From: Melioribacteraceae bacterium
GTDB lineage: Bacteria > Bacteroidota > Ignavibacteria > Ignavibacteriales > Melioribacteraceae
Direction of reading: 5' to 3'
Assembly (NCBI GenBank): GCA_030584085.1
Contig: CP129490.1
Coordinates: forward strand, 2,079,511 to 2,143,510
DNA length: 64,000 bases
Made by a program: the position numbers and the translations under genes. The notes below the pieces were generated by a model that did no database searches, had not been told where the DNA came from, and saw nothing but the letters and a program-made list of their open reading frames with translations. Shown in pieces: positions 27,407 through 36,120 of this stretch. Numbering within the stretch: the stretch's first letter is position 1; the number at the start of each line of letters is the position of its first letter.

Positions 27407-27850
27407 ATGATCAAGAAAAAACTATCTATATTATTTCTAATTTCTCTCTTTACAATATCCACAACAGGAATGCCAGTAATAGCTCATTTCTGCGGTTCGA
27501 TGGATTCAATCAGTTTCTGGGACTCGATTCAATTTGGGGAAGAATGTGCAATGCATTCTCCAAAGGTTGAAGAAGTTTCTTGCTGTGAGTCTGAAACTGA
27601 TGAACTTTCCACACTGATGAAGTATATAGACAATTGCTGCCAAGATTTGATTGTTGATAATTCGATAAAAGACACATTCCTTTCTTCCAAAACTCAACTG
27701 AATATTGCAAACGAAGTTTTTTCATTGCTTTCATCTGAAAGTTTTGATACTGAGTTAAACTTAACAAGAAATGAATTTTTTAATGTTCACTCTCCCCCAC
27801 TGATTTCAAGTAATAAAATCTATCTCTCCATTTCCGTATTTCTAATTTGA
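27407..27850 (+). CDS. HYC_CC_PP-type small exported protein of the copper locus
   Basis: 147 residues with a signal peptide (about 1-25). It carries the ordered signature of the HYC_CC_PP family: HFC at 27-29 (Phe in place of Tyr), CC at 59-60, a second CC at 77-78, and PP at 130-131 in SPPLISSNKIYL near the end. Such proteins occur beside heavy-metal efflux genes in Bacteroidota, and the paired Cys suggest Cu or Ag binding, but no biochemical role is established. Here it opens the copper cluster. Confidence 0.75.
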   Translation: MIKKKLSILFLISLFTISTTGMPVIAHFCGSMDSISFWDSIQFGEECAMHSPKVEEVSCCESETDELSTLMKYIDNCCQDLIVDNSIKDTFLSSKTQLNIANEVFSLLSSESFDTELNLTRNEFFNVHSPPLISSNKIYLSISVFLI

Positions 27851-28082
27851 TACTTACACAATTATAACTGCTTAGTATTAAGTAAGTAAGAATTATTTAT
27901 TCCGATTGACTTAATGAGTGTATTCTAGTTTTTAATCGCTATTCAGAGCATAATCTTAGTAAATTGATTAAGTCTTTATGTTAATCATAATCTTACTCTT
28001 AATCCTAATCTCAATTAATTTTTAAAATTACTTGCCTAAGCGGTTATCAATCAAACATACATTAACAATCAAACTAAATAAA

Positions 28083-28088
28083 AAGGAG
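28083..28088 (+). promoter_or_regulatory. ribosome-binding site of the HMA protein
   Basis: AAGGAG at 28083-28088 lies 7 nt before the ATG at 28096, a good Shine-Dalgarno that fixes this start. Confidence 0.7.
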
Positions 28089-28095
28089 TATCACC

Positions 28096-28497
28096 ATGAA
28101 AACTATAAATAAATCTATCGTTCTGTTTTTATCATTATTAATGTTGTCATTTATAAATGTCTCTGCACAAGAAGAAGTTGCAAAGGTTACCACAGAGTTT
28201 AAAGTCTTTGGTAATTGCGGGATGTGTGAAAAAAGAATCGAGAAAGCCTTAATGGTCGATGGAGTTGAATCGGCTGACTGGGATAAAGAATCCAAGATGG
28301 CAACTGTTGTTTATCTCAAAGGAAAAATTAGCGAAGATCAACTACATAAAAACGTTGTAGAAGTCGGACATGATACAGAAAAATATAAAGCTTCAGATGA
28401 AGTTTACTCAAAGCTTCCAAACTGCTGCAAATTCGATAGAGAAGAACTAAAATCAGATGAGAAAAAGGAAAGTAAAAGTAAACAAGAAGAAAACTAA
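28096..28497 (+). CDS. exported heavy-metal-associated (HMA) domain protein
   Basis: 133 residues: signal peptide (about 1-24, ending NVSAQ), then one HMA ferredoxin-like domain with the metal site GNCGMCEKRIEKAL (C41, C44), then LPNCCKF with two more Cys and a charged tail of Lys, Glu and Ser. The Cys pair suits Cu(I), Ag(I) or Hg(II) binding. As a periplasmic metallochaperone it could hand metal to the CusA pump encoded 27 nt downstream. Confidence 0.87.
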   Translation: MKTINKSIVLFLSLLMLSFINVSAQEEVAKVTTEFKVFGNCGMCEKRIEKALMVDGVESADWDKESKMATVVYLKGKISEDQLHKNVVEVGHDTEKYKASDEVYSKLPNCCKFDREELKSDEKKESKSKQEEN

Positions 28498-28524
28498 TCG
28501 TTTATATATTTAACTAAGAAGACA

Positions 28525-31500
28525 ATGATAAATACACTAATAAAATTCTTTCTCGAAAATAAGCTTGTTACGGTGCTGCTTCTCATTTTGTTTGTGGGAT
28601 GGGGCATCGTAACGGCTCCTTTTAATTGGGATATTGAACTTCTTCCACGTGATCCAGTTCCTGTAGATGCAATTCCGGATATTGGTGAAAACCAGCAAAT
28701 CGTATTTACCGAATGGATGGGAAGAAGTCCCCAAGATGTCGAAGACCAAATTACATATCCGTTAACAACTTCTCTTCTTGGTTTGCCTTCAGTTAAAAGT
28801 ATAAGAAGTACATCGATGTTCGGCTTCTCAAGTATTTATATAATCTTTGATGAAGATGTTGAATACTATTGGAGTAGAACTCGTGTGCTCGAAAAATTAA
28901 ATTCGCTCTCAAGTGATTTGCTGCCAGAAGGAGTTTCCCCTACATTGGGCCCGGATGCAACTGCATTGGGACAAATATTTTGGTACACACTCGAAGGAAG
29001 AGATCAAGATGGGAACCCAATTGGCGGTTGGGATCCTCACGAATTGAGAACAATACAAGACTACTATGTTCGTTACTCATTGACAGCATCGGAAGGTGTT
29101 TCAGAAGTTGCATCAATTGGCGGATTTATAAAAGAATATCAAGTAGATCTTGATCCCGTTGCACTAAAAGCACACAATGTAAGCATGATGCATGTTGTTG
29201 ACGCAATTAAACAAAGCAATCTTGATGTCGGTGCAAACACTATCGAGTTAAACTTGGCTGAATATTATGTGCGCGGATTGGGTTATGTAAAATCTTTAGA
29301 AGATATTGAGCAGGCAGTAGTAAAGGTAACAGATAACATTCCCATTAGAATAATTGATGTTGCTAAAGTAAACATTGGGCCAGCACCGCGAGGTCATAGC
29401 GGATTCTTGGACAAAGGCGGCGCCGAAGCGGTTGGCGGAGTTGTTGTTGCTCGTTATGGTGATAATCCGCTTAAGATTATTCAGAATGTTAAAGAGAAAA
29501 TAAAAGAAATTTCTCCGGGACTTCCCTCTAAAAAACTTGATGACGGAAGAATATCAAAAGTTACAATAGTTCCATTCTACGATCGCACCGATTTAATATA
29601 TGAAACACTCGGTACGTTAAATGAAGCAATTAGTCTTCAAATTCTAATAACAATTATAGTAATCATTATTATGGTAATGCATCTGCGAGCTTCTTTAATG
29701 ATTTCTGCCCTGCTCCCTATTGCAGTGTTGATGGTCTTTATAATGATGAAATATTTTAATGTAGATGCCAACATTGTTGCACTTTCCGGTATTGCTATCG
29801 CGATAGGTACAATGGTTGATCTCGGTATTATTCTTAGTGAAAATATTCTTCGGCATAAAGACGAAGCCCCTCCGGGACAATCAATGTTGATGACTGTTTA
29901 CAATGCATCGGCTGAAGTATCATCGGCAATAATTACTGCTGTATCAACAACAATTGTTAGTTTTCTTCCGGTGTTCACATTGCAAGCAGCAGAAGGAAAA
30001 TTATTCGGACCACTCGCTTTCACAAAAACATTTGCATTGGTCGCGGCTCTAATTATAACATTATTTATGATGCCGGCATTTGCTCATTGGTTATTTTCGT
30101 TAAGGACACGTAAAAATGTTCATCGAGTTTATCTTAACATCGCATTGATTGTATTCGGATTTATTTCATTATTCTGGATCACTTGGGCAGGTGTTGTTTT
30201 AATTTTACTTGGATTAAACAATACTCTCTACAATCTATTTAATGATGAGGAAATAAAAGAAAATCCATTTTACAAAAAATATAATCTTTCCCGATACCGT
30301 TTATACATTGACTTTCTAATAAAACATCACGAAAAAATTACAGTAGCAATAATTACTGGTGCTGTTGCTTGGCTACTTGCCGGAGAGTGGATGCCGCTAG
30401 GTGTGAAGAATCCTTTGTTAATTAATTTCTTTTTTATAATTCTCATTATTGCTCTCGTGCTTGGCATCTTCAAAGTATTCATAAATTATTATCCCAAGAT
30501 TTTAAAATGGTGTCTTGATAATAAAAAGATATTCTTAACAATTCCGATCTTTATAATTTTGTTCGGGATAAATATTTGGCTCGGATTCGACAAATTTTTT
30601 GGAATCATTCCCAAAGGGTTTGATGCAGTTGGATTAAACATTCGCACTACAACTCTTTGGAGTACTCTATCACATTCATTTCCCGGAATGGGAAAAGAAT
30701 TTATGCCCTCTCTTGATGAAGGTTCGTTTTTATTGATGCCTACTTCAATGCCGCATTCCGGGGTTGAAGCAAACCAAAAATATTTGCAACAACTTGATAT
30801 GCGTGTACAAGCAATTCCGGAAGTAGAAACAGTTGTTGGTAAAGCCGGTAGGGTTGAAAGTGCACTTGACCCAGCACCTCTTTCGATGTTTGAAAATGTT
30901 ATCCTTTATAAAAACGAATATATAACTGATGAAAACGGTTATCCTATCCGTTTCAAGATTGACGACAACGACGAATTCGTTAGAGATGAAAAAGATAATT
31001 TAATCGAAGATAATAATGGTAGATACTTTCGTCAATGGCGTGATCACATTAAATCACCGGATGATATTTGGGACGAAATTGTAAAAGCTACAAATGATAT
31101 TCCCGGTGTAACTTCAGCGCCTAAATTGCAGCCGATTGAAACTCGACTTGTAATGCTGCAAACCGGTATGCGTGCCCCGATGGGAATTAAAGTTTATGGT
31201 CCAGACTTAAAAACTATTGAAGACTTCAGTCTAAAATTAGAATCGCTTCTTAAAGAAGTTCCTTCAGTTAAACCCGAAGCAGTATTTGCTGACCGAAGTT
31301 TAGGTAAGCCTTATCTTGAAATTGATCTTGATCGTACGGAAATGTCTCGTTACGGATTAAGTATCGGTGATGTTCAAATGTATATCGAAGTTGCGATCGG
31401 TGGTATTCCTTTAACACAGACGGTTGAAGGACGTGAACGTTTTAATATACGAGCAAGATATGCAAGAGAATGGCGAGATAATCCCGAAATGATTAGACGA

Positions 31501-32352
31501 ATTTTAATTCCCACACCAACCGGTTCGCAAATTCCGCTTGCACAAATTGCAAAGATCGAATTTCGCCAAGGTCCGGCAATGATAAGGGGTGAAGATACAT
31601 TCCTTGTCGGTTATGTTTTGTTGGATAAAAATCCCGGCTATGCAGAAGTAACAGTTGTTGAAGAAGCTCAGAAATACCTTGAGTCTAAAATTGCCTCCGG
31701 TGAATTGGAAATACCGGCGGGAGTTAGTTATAAATTTTCCGGAAGTTATGAAAATCAACTTCGTGCTGAAAAGCGTTTAAGCATCATTGTTCCGCTTGTT
31801 CTTGCTGTTATCTTCTTGATATTATATTTCCAATTTAGATCATCTACCACATCTCTCATGATTTTTACAGCAATAGCACTTGCATTTGCTGGTGGCTTTG
31901 TAATGCTTTGGTTTTATGGACAAAACTGGTTTATGGATTTCTCATTATTCGGGACTAACATGAGAGAATTATTCCAAATGCGAACATTTAACTTAAGTGT
32001 CGCTGTTTGGGTCGGTTTTATTGCATTGTTTGGAATTGCTACCGACGACGGAGTAGTAATTGCAACTTACTTGAAGCAGAGTTTTCAAAAAAATAAACCT
32101 GAAAGCTTAGAAGAAATTCATACCGCAGTATTAGAAGCGGGAATTAAAAGAGTTCGTCCTTGTTTGATGACAACTGCAACAACATTGTTAGCGCTGTTAC
32201 CTGTTTTAACGTCAAGCGGAAGAGGTTCGGATATTATGATACCTATGGCAATACCGGCTTTCGGCGGAATGACGATTGCGTTGATTACATTGTTTGTTGT
32301 ACCCGTACTTTATTCTGCCCGTGAAGAATTTTTATTAAGGAAGAATCAATAA
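28525..32352 (+). CDS. cusA: heavy-metal efflux RND pump, CusA-like
   Basis: Inner-membrane proton-driven trimeric pump that exports Cu(I)/Ag(I). RND hallmarks include IPDIGENQQIVFTEWMGRSP split around the pore, GIAIAIGTMVDLGIIL and the C-terminal IATDDGVVIATYL. The three Met known to form the Cu/Ag site of E. coli CusA all have counterparts: FLLMPTSMP, APLSMFENV and LVMLQTGMRAP. At 1275 residues it is about 230 longer than typical; extra sequence lies at about 523-690, adding membrane helices after the first half, and at about 790-845, a charged Asp/Asn-rich loop. The stop overlaps the TolC start by 1 nt. Confidence 0.93.
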   Translation: MINTLIKFFLENKLVTVLLLILFVGWGIVTAPFNWDIELLPRDPVPVDAIPDIGENQQIVFTEWMGRSPQDVEDQITYPLTTSLLGLPSVKSIRSTSMFGFSSIYIIFDEDVEYYWSRTRVLEKLNSLSSDLLPEGVSPTLGPDATALGQIFWYTLEGRDQDGNPIGGWDPHELRTIQDYYVRYSLTASEGVSEVASIGGFIKEYQVDLDPVALKAHNVSMMHVVDAIKQSNLDVGANTIELNLAEYYVRGLGYVKSLEDIEQAVVKVTDNIPIRIIDVAKVNIGPAPRGHSGFLDKGGAEAVGGVVVARYGDNPLKIIQNVKEKIKEISPGLPSKKLDDGRISKVTIVPFYDRTDLIYETLGTLNEAISLQILITIIVIIIMVMHLRASLMISALLPIAVLMVFIMMKYFNVDANIVALSGIAIAIGTMVDLGIILSENILRHKDEAPPGQSMLMTVYNASAEVSSAIITAVSTTIVSFLPVFTLQAAEGKLFGPLAFTKTFALVAALIITLFMMPAFAHWLFSLRTRKNVHRVYLNIALIVFGFISLFWITWAGVVLILLGLNNTLYNLFNDEEIKENPFYKKYNLSRYRLYIDFLIKHHEKITVAIITGAVAWLLAGEWMPLGVKNPLLINFFFIILIIALVLGIFKVFINYYPKILKWCLDNKKIFLTIPIFIILFGINIWLGFDKFFGIIPKGFDAVGLNIRTTTLWSTLSHSFPGMGKEFMPSLDEGSFLLMPTSMPHSGVEANQKYLQQLDMRVQAIPEVETVVGKAGRVESALDPAPLSMFENVILYKNEYITDENGYPIRFKIDDNDEFVRDEKDNLIEDNNGRYFRQWRDHIKSPDDIWDEIVKATNDIPGVTSAPKLQPIETRLVMLQTGMRAPMGIKVYGPDLKTIEDFSLKLESLLKEVPSVKPEAVFADRSLGKPYLEIDLDRTEMSRYGLSIGDVQMYIEVAIGGIPLTQTVEGRERFNIRARYAREWRDNPEMIRRILIPTPTGSQIPLAQIAKIEFRQGPAMIRGEDTFLVGYVLLDKNPGYAEVTVVEEAQKYLESKIASGELEIPAGVSYKFSGSYENQLRAEKRLSIIVPLVLAVIFLILYFQFRSSTTSLMIFTAIALAFAGGFVMLWFYGQNWFMDFSLFGTNMRELFQMRTFNLSVAVWVGFIALFGIATDDGVVIATYLKQSFQKNKPESLEEIHTAVLEAGIKRVRPCLMTTATTLLALLPVLTSSGRGSDIMIPMAIPAFGGMTIALITLFVVPVLYSAREEFLLRKNQ

Positions 32353-33881
32353 TGAAAAAAATAACTTATAAACCGTTGAAACGGTTCTTAAACTTAATTT
32401 ACCTCTTATTAACCAACGGATTAATCCGTTGGGTAATTGAACAAAAAAAACATAATTCCAACTGTTTCAACAGTTTTAATCCTTATAAATCTTTCAGATG
32501 GTCAATTTCTGCTATTATAATATTTTCAGTAAATGTTATTACTGTTCATTCACAAACTCTTAATGATTACCTGAATATTGCGGCTGAAAATAACCCCGGA
32601 TTAAAATCAAAATTTTATTCATACCAAGCTTCATTAGAAAAAATCAATCAAGTTGGTAGCCTGCCTGATCCACAACTTACTTTCGGTTACTTCCTTGAAC
32701 CGATGGAAAGATATATGGGCAACCAGGTAGCAGATATTTCTCTTATGCAAATGTTTCCATGGTTTGGTACACTTGGAGCTGCTGAGGAAGAAGCCGCTCT
32801 TATGGCTAAAGCTAAATATGAAGCATTCAACGATGCAAAAAGTATGTTATTCTTTGAAGTTAAGTCAACTTGGTATGAACTTTACCTGCTTCAGGAAGAA
32901 ATAAGAATAACCGAAGAGAATTTAGAGATCCTTCAAACATTGGAAAAGCTTGCAATCAATAGATTAAAAAGCGGTGGAACAAGTCAAACAAGAAGTTCAA
33001 AAACCCCGTCAATGAATTCCAAACAATCTTCTGCTTCATCAAACGGTATGGGTGGAATGAGTATGAGTAATCAAAGTTCCAGCTCAACGCCCACTTCCGG
33101 TAAATCAAGTATGAGTAGTATGTCTGCGATGAATGCTGATAATTCAATGATTGATGTACTTCGTGTGCAGCTTGAAATAAACGAATTACAAAATAAATTA
33201 GAACTAATGCACGATAGTATGCACCCACTAATGGTACGGTTTAATAATTTATTAAACCGGTCAGAAGATGAATTTGTAAATATTCCCGATACACTCCAAC
33301 CTTCTCAATTACCCGGGAAGGATAATGAATTAGCAAACAATATTCGCTCTCTAAATCCGATGATTCGCATGCTTCAAAAAGAAGAAGAAGCATTAATTGC
33401 AAAAGAGGAAATGAATAAAAAAATGGGTTACCCGATGATTGGTCTGGGTTTGCAATATTCTATTTTTCAACAGAGACCCGGATCGATGATGGAACCGAAT
33501 AATATGGTAATGCCGATGGCGACAATTAGTATTCCTCTATGGCGAGGCAAGTACGATGGAGCTATCGATGAATCAGTAATTCGACAGAAAGAAATCTCTC
33601 AACTTAGACTTGAAACAAGTAATCAATTAATTTCGAGCTATGAAAACATCATAAAATATTTCAATGATGCAGAAAGACGAATGACATTGTATCAAAAACA
33701 AAGGGATATTGCACAACAAACTCTTGATTTACTTATTGTTCAATATTCAACATCGGGTACACAGTTTGAAGAAGTACTAAGAATACAGCAACAGATATTA
33801 GATTATCGTTTACGAAGTTTAAATGCTATTGTTGATCAAAAAAAAGCTGTGGCAATGCTTGAAAGGTTGTTGGGAAGATAA
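32352..33881 (+). CDS. TolC-family outer-membrane channel with REP-derived N-terminus
   Basis: 509 residues; the outer-membrane exit duct for the CusA/CusB system. Coiled-coil and barrel repeats of the family are seen from TLNDYLNIAAENNPGLK (about 69-85), through MFPWFGTLGAAEEEA, to the second half (MATISIPLWRGKYDGA). Two oddities. First, the hydrophobic signal core (about 50-66, ending VHSQ) is preceded by about 45 residues, most encoded by a palindromic element at 32371-32475. Second, residues 207-265 are a Ser/Met-rich insert between helices. The ATG shares 1 nt with the cusA stop and no closer in-frame start exists before the signal core. Confidence 0.88.
   Translation: MKKITYKPLKRFLNLIYLLLTNGLIRWVIEQKKHNSNCFNSFNPYKSFRWSISAIIIFSVNVITVHSQTLNDYLNIAAENNPGLKSKFYSYQASLEKINQVGSLPDPQLTFGYFLEPMERYMGNQVADISLMQMFPWFGTLGAAEEEAALMAKAKYEAFNDAKSMLFFEVKSTWYELYLLQEEIRITEENLEILQTLEKLAINRLKSGGTSQTRSSKTPSMNSKQSSASSNGMGGMSMSNQSSSSTPTSGKSSMSSMSAMNADNSMIDVLRVQLEINELQNKLELMHDSMHPLMVRFNNLLNRSEDEFVNIPDTLQPSQLPGKDNELANNIRSLNPMIRMLQKEEEALIAKEEMNKKMGYPMIGLGLQYSIFQQRPGSMMEPNNMVMPMATISIPLWRGKYDGAIDESVIRQKEISQLRLETSNQLISSYENIIKYFNDAERRMTLYQKQRDIAQQTLDLLIVQYSTSGTQFEEVLRIQQQILDYRLRSLNAIVDQKKAVAMLERLLGR
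32371..32475. repeat. REPIN-like palindromic element inside the TolC coding region
   Basis: Three palindromes in a symmetric array: AACCGTTGAAACGGTT (32371-32386), CCAACGGATTAATCCGTTGG (32413-32432, perfect) and AACTGTTTCAACAGTT (32460-32475). The outer two share the core GTTGAAAC in opposite orientation, so the element reads as an inverted pair around a central palindrome. It is in frame with no stop. Confidence 0.7.
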
Positions 33882-34003
33882 ACTTACTAATGAAAAATTG
33901 TTGATGGGAAATGGAATCAAAGATATTTGGAATTTGTTTTTTGTGTTTTTGAATAAGGGTTTTTCTAAAGAATTAATTTGTGTTTTTAATTAAGGAGAAT
34001 TAT

Positions 34004-36097
34004 ATGGACGAACATAATCATAAAGACAGTGGTCATGAACATCATCCTCATAATAAAGAACCAGAAAAACACACACATCATAAGAAACATGATGAACATG
34101 ATATGCAAGAGCATAACAAAAAACAAAATGGACATGATCATGGCGGACATGATAAACACGCCGGTCATTCGGTGGAAGGTTTTTTGAAAAAATTTATTAT
34201 CAACACTATCGTAACAATACCGGTTCTTGCATTATCGCATATGATACAACAATGGCTTGGTTTTGAATTGACATTCATCGGTGATAAATATGTTTTGAGT
34301 GCTCTTGCAACTTTCATATTCTTTTACGGCGGATTTCCTTTCTTAAAGGGATTGTATGATGAAGTCCGAACAAAAAGTATCGGGATGATGACTTTAATTG
34401 GAGTTGCTATAACCGCAGCCTGGGCTTACAGCTTTGCAGTTACACTCGGACTTACAGGGATGGATTTTTACTGGGAGATGGCAACTTTGATTGATATTAT
34501 GCTTCTCGGTCATTGGCTTGAAATGAAATCAGTTAAAAGTGCATCGCGTGCGTTGGAACTTCTAGTTAAAATGATGCCTTCGAATGCTCACCTTGTATTA
34601 AATGGTGAGATGAAAGACGTTCCGGTTGAAGATTTAAAAGAAAATGACATTGTAGCAGTTAAACCGGGAGAAAAAATTCCAGTTGACGGAGTTGTAATTG
34701 ACGGCGAAAGTCACCTCGATGAAAGTATGTTAACAGGTGAAAGCAAACCGGTTAAAAAGAAAAAAGATGATCACGTTATCGGTGGTTCAGTCAACGGTAA
34801 CGGTTCTTTAAAAATAAAAGTTTTGCATACAGGTAAAGACAGCTACCTCAATAAAGTAATAAAGCTCGTTGAAGATGCGCAAAAAGTAAAATCGAAAACT
34901 CAAAATCTTGCCGATCGTGCTGCAAAAATTTTAACATTTGTAGCTCTAATCGGTGGTGTTATCACTTTGATTGTATGGCTTGCACTTGGATTTGAATTTG
35001 TTTATGCACTGGAAAGGATGGTAACTGTTATGGTTATCTCATGTCCGCATGCACTAGGGCTTGCTGTGCCTTTGGTAGTTGCAATCTCAACAACAATGTC
35101 TGCAAAAAAAGGATTGCTTATCCGTAACCGCACTGCATTCGAAAATGCACGGCTAATTAATACAATAGTTTTTGATAAGACCGGAACTTTAACTAAAGGT
35201 TCACACGAATTATCTGGAATAATAGTGATTGATAATCAATATGATGAGAAAGAACTCCTCAAATTTGCATCAGGAATTGAAAAACACTCTGAACATTATA
35301 TAGCAAGAGGATTCATGAATAAAATTAAAGAAGAAGGAATTAAAGTTCCTGAATCCGAAAAATTCGATAGTATTCCGGGCAAAGGCATTGAAGGAATTGT
35401 TGAAGGTAAAGAAATAAAAGTTGTTGGACCAAATTACCTAAAAGAGAAGGAAATTGAGATACCGGATTCTGCGAAAAACGCAACCGCAGCAACAATCGTA
35501 TATATCTTGATTAGTAACAAACTTGTCGGTTATTTCACATTTGCAGACCAGATACGTGAGGAATCTTTCGATGCAATAAAAACTCTAAAGAGCGAGGGAA
35601 TTAAAAACTTATTACTTACTGGTGATAATGAAAAAGTTGCGAAGAAAGTCAGTGATGAATTAAAAATGGATGGATTTATGGCAAATGTCCTGCCTCATCA
35701 AAAACTTGAAAAAGTTAAGGAACTTCAGAACAATGGTGAGTTTGTTGCAATGACAGGCGATGGTGTAAATGATGCACCTGCACTTGCACAGGCAGATGTT
35801 GGTATAGCTGTTGGTTCGGGAACTGATGTGGCTGCCGAAACAGCCGATATAATTCTTGTAAACTCAAATCCGAAAGATATAGCTGATCTTATTTTATTCG
35901 GCAGAGCGACTTATAAAAAGATGATGCAAAACCTAGTCTGGGCTACAGGTTATAATATTATTGCTATTCCTTTGGCTGCAGGTGTGTTGTATAACTTTGG
36001 AATAGTTTTAAGTCCGGCTATCGGAGCAGTATTAATGAGCATGAGTACTATCATCGTTGCAATTAATGCTCAGCTATTAAAAAAATCAATGAAATGA
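34004..36097 (+). CDS. copB: copper-exporting P1B-type ATPase, CopB-like
   Basis: 697 residues. The N-terminal 55 residues are extremely His-rich (for example [27 protein letters not shown]), and there is no CXXC HMA domain. The membrane metal site is CPH ([13 protein letters not shown]), the P1B-3/CopB type, in contrast to the CPC of CopA. ATPase motifs are complete: [17 protein letters not shown] and [12 protein letters not shown]. The frame is open 24 nt upstream to a GTG at 33980, but AAGGAG at 33992-33997 supports the ATG at 34004. It exports Cu or Ag from the cytoplasm and sits between the tolC and cusB genes. Confidence 0.92.
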   Translation: MDEHNHKDSGHEHHPHNKEPEKHTHHKKHDEHDMQEHNKKQNGHDHGGHDKHAGHSVEGFLKKFIINTIVTIPVLALSHMIQQWLGFELTFIGDKYVLSALATFIFFYGGFPFLKGLYDEVRTKSIGMMTLIGVAITAAWAYSFAVTLGLTGMDFYWEMATLIDIMLLGHWLEMKSVKSASRALELLVKMMPSNAHLVLNGEMKDVPVEDLKENDIVAVKPGEKIPVDGVVIDGESHLDESMLTGESKPVKKKKDDHVIGGSVNGNGSLKIKVLHTGKDSYLNKVIKLVEDAQKVKSKTQNLADRAAKILTFVALIGGVITLIVWLALGFEFVYALERMVTVMVISCPHALGLAVPLVVAISTTMSAKKGLLIRNRTAFENARLINTIVFDKTGTLTKGSHELSGIIVIDNQYDEKELLKFASGIEKHSEHYIARGFMNKIKEEGIKVPESEKFDSIPGKGIEGIVEGKEIKVVGPNYLKEKEIEIPDSAKNATAATIVYILISNKLVGYFTFADQIREESFDAIKTLKSEGIKNLLLTGDNEKVAKKVSDELKMDGFMANVLPHQKLEKVKELQNNGEFVAMTGDGVNDAPALAQADVGIAVGSGTDVAAETADIILVNSNPKDIADLILFGRATYKKMMQNLVWATGYNIIAIPLAAGVLYNFGIVLSPAIGAVLMSMSTIIVAINAQLLKKSMK

Positions 36098-36120
36098 ATT
36101 AAATAAGTGAGAAAAAAATT

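Noticed and set aside
27851-28095. A regulatory RNA or small gene between the HYC_CC_PP and HMA genes
   Set aside because: The 245 nt are A+T-rich with no stable hairpin and no plausible ORF; only the ribosome-binding site near the end is clear.
32352-32500. TolC starting after the palindromic element at an internal codon
   Set aside because: No in-frame ATG, GTG or TTG with a ribosome-binding site lies between the element and the signal-peptide core.
36097-36120. An operon break between copB and cusB
   Set aside because: The gap is only 23 nt with no hairpin, so it gives no evidence of separate transcription.
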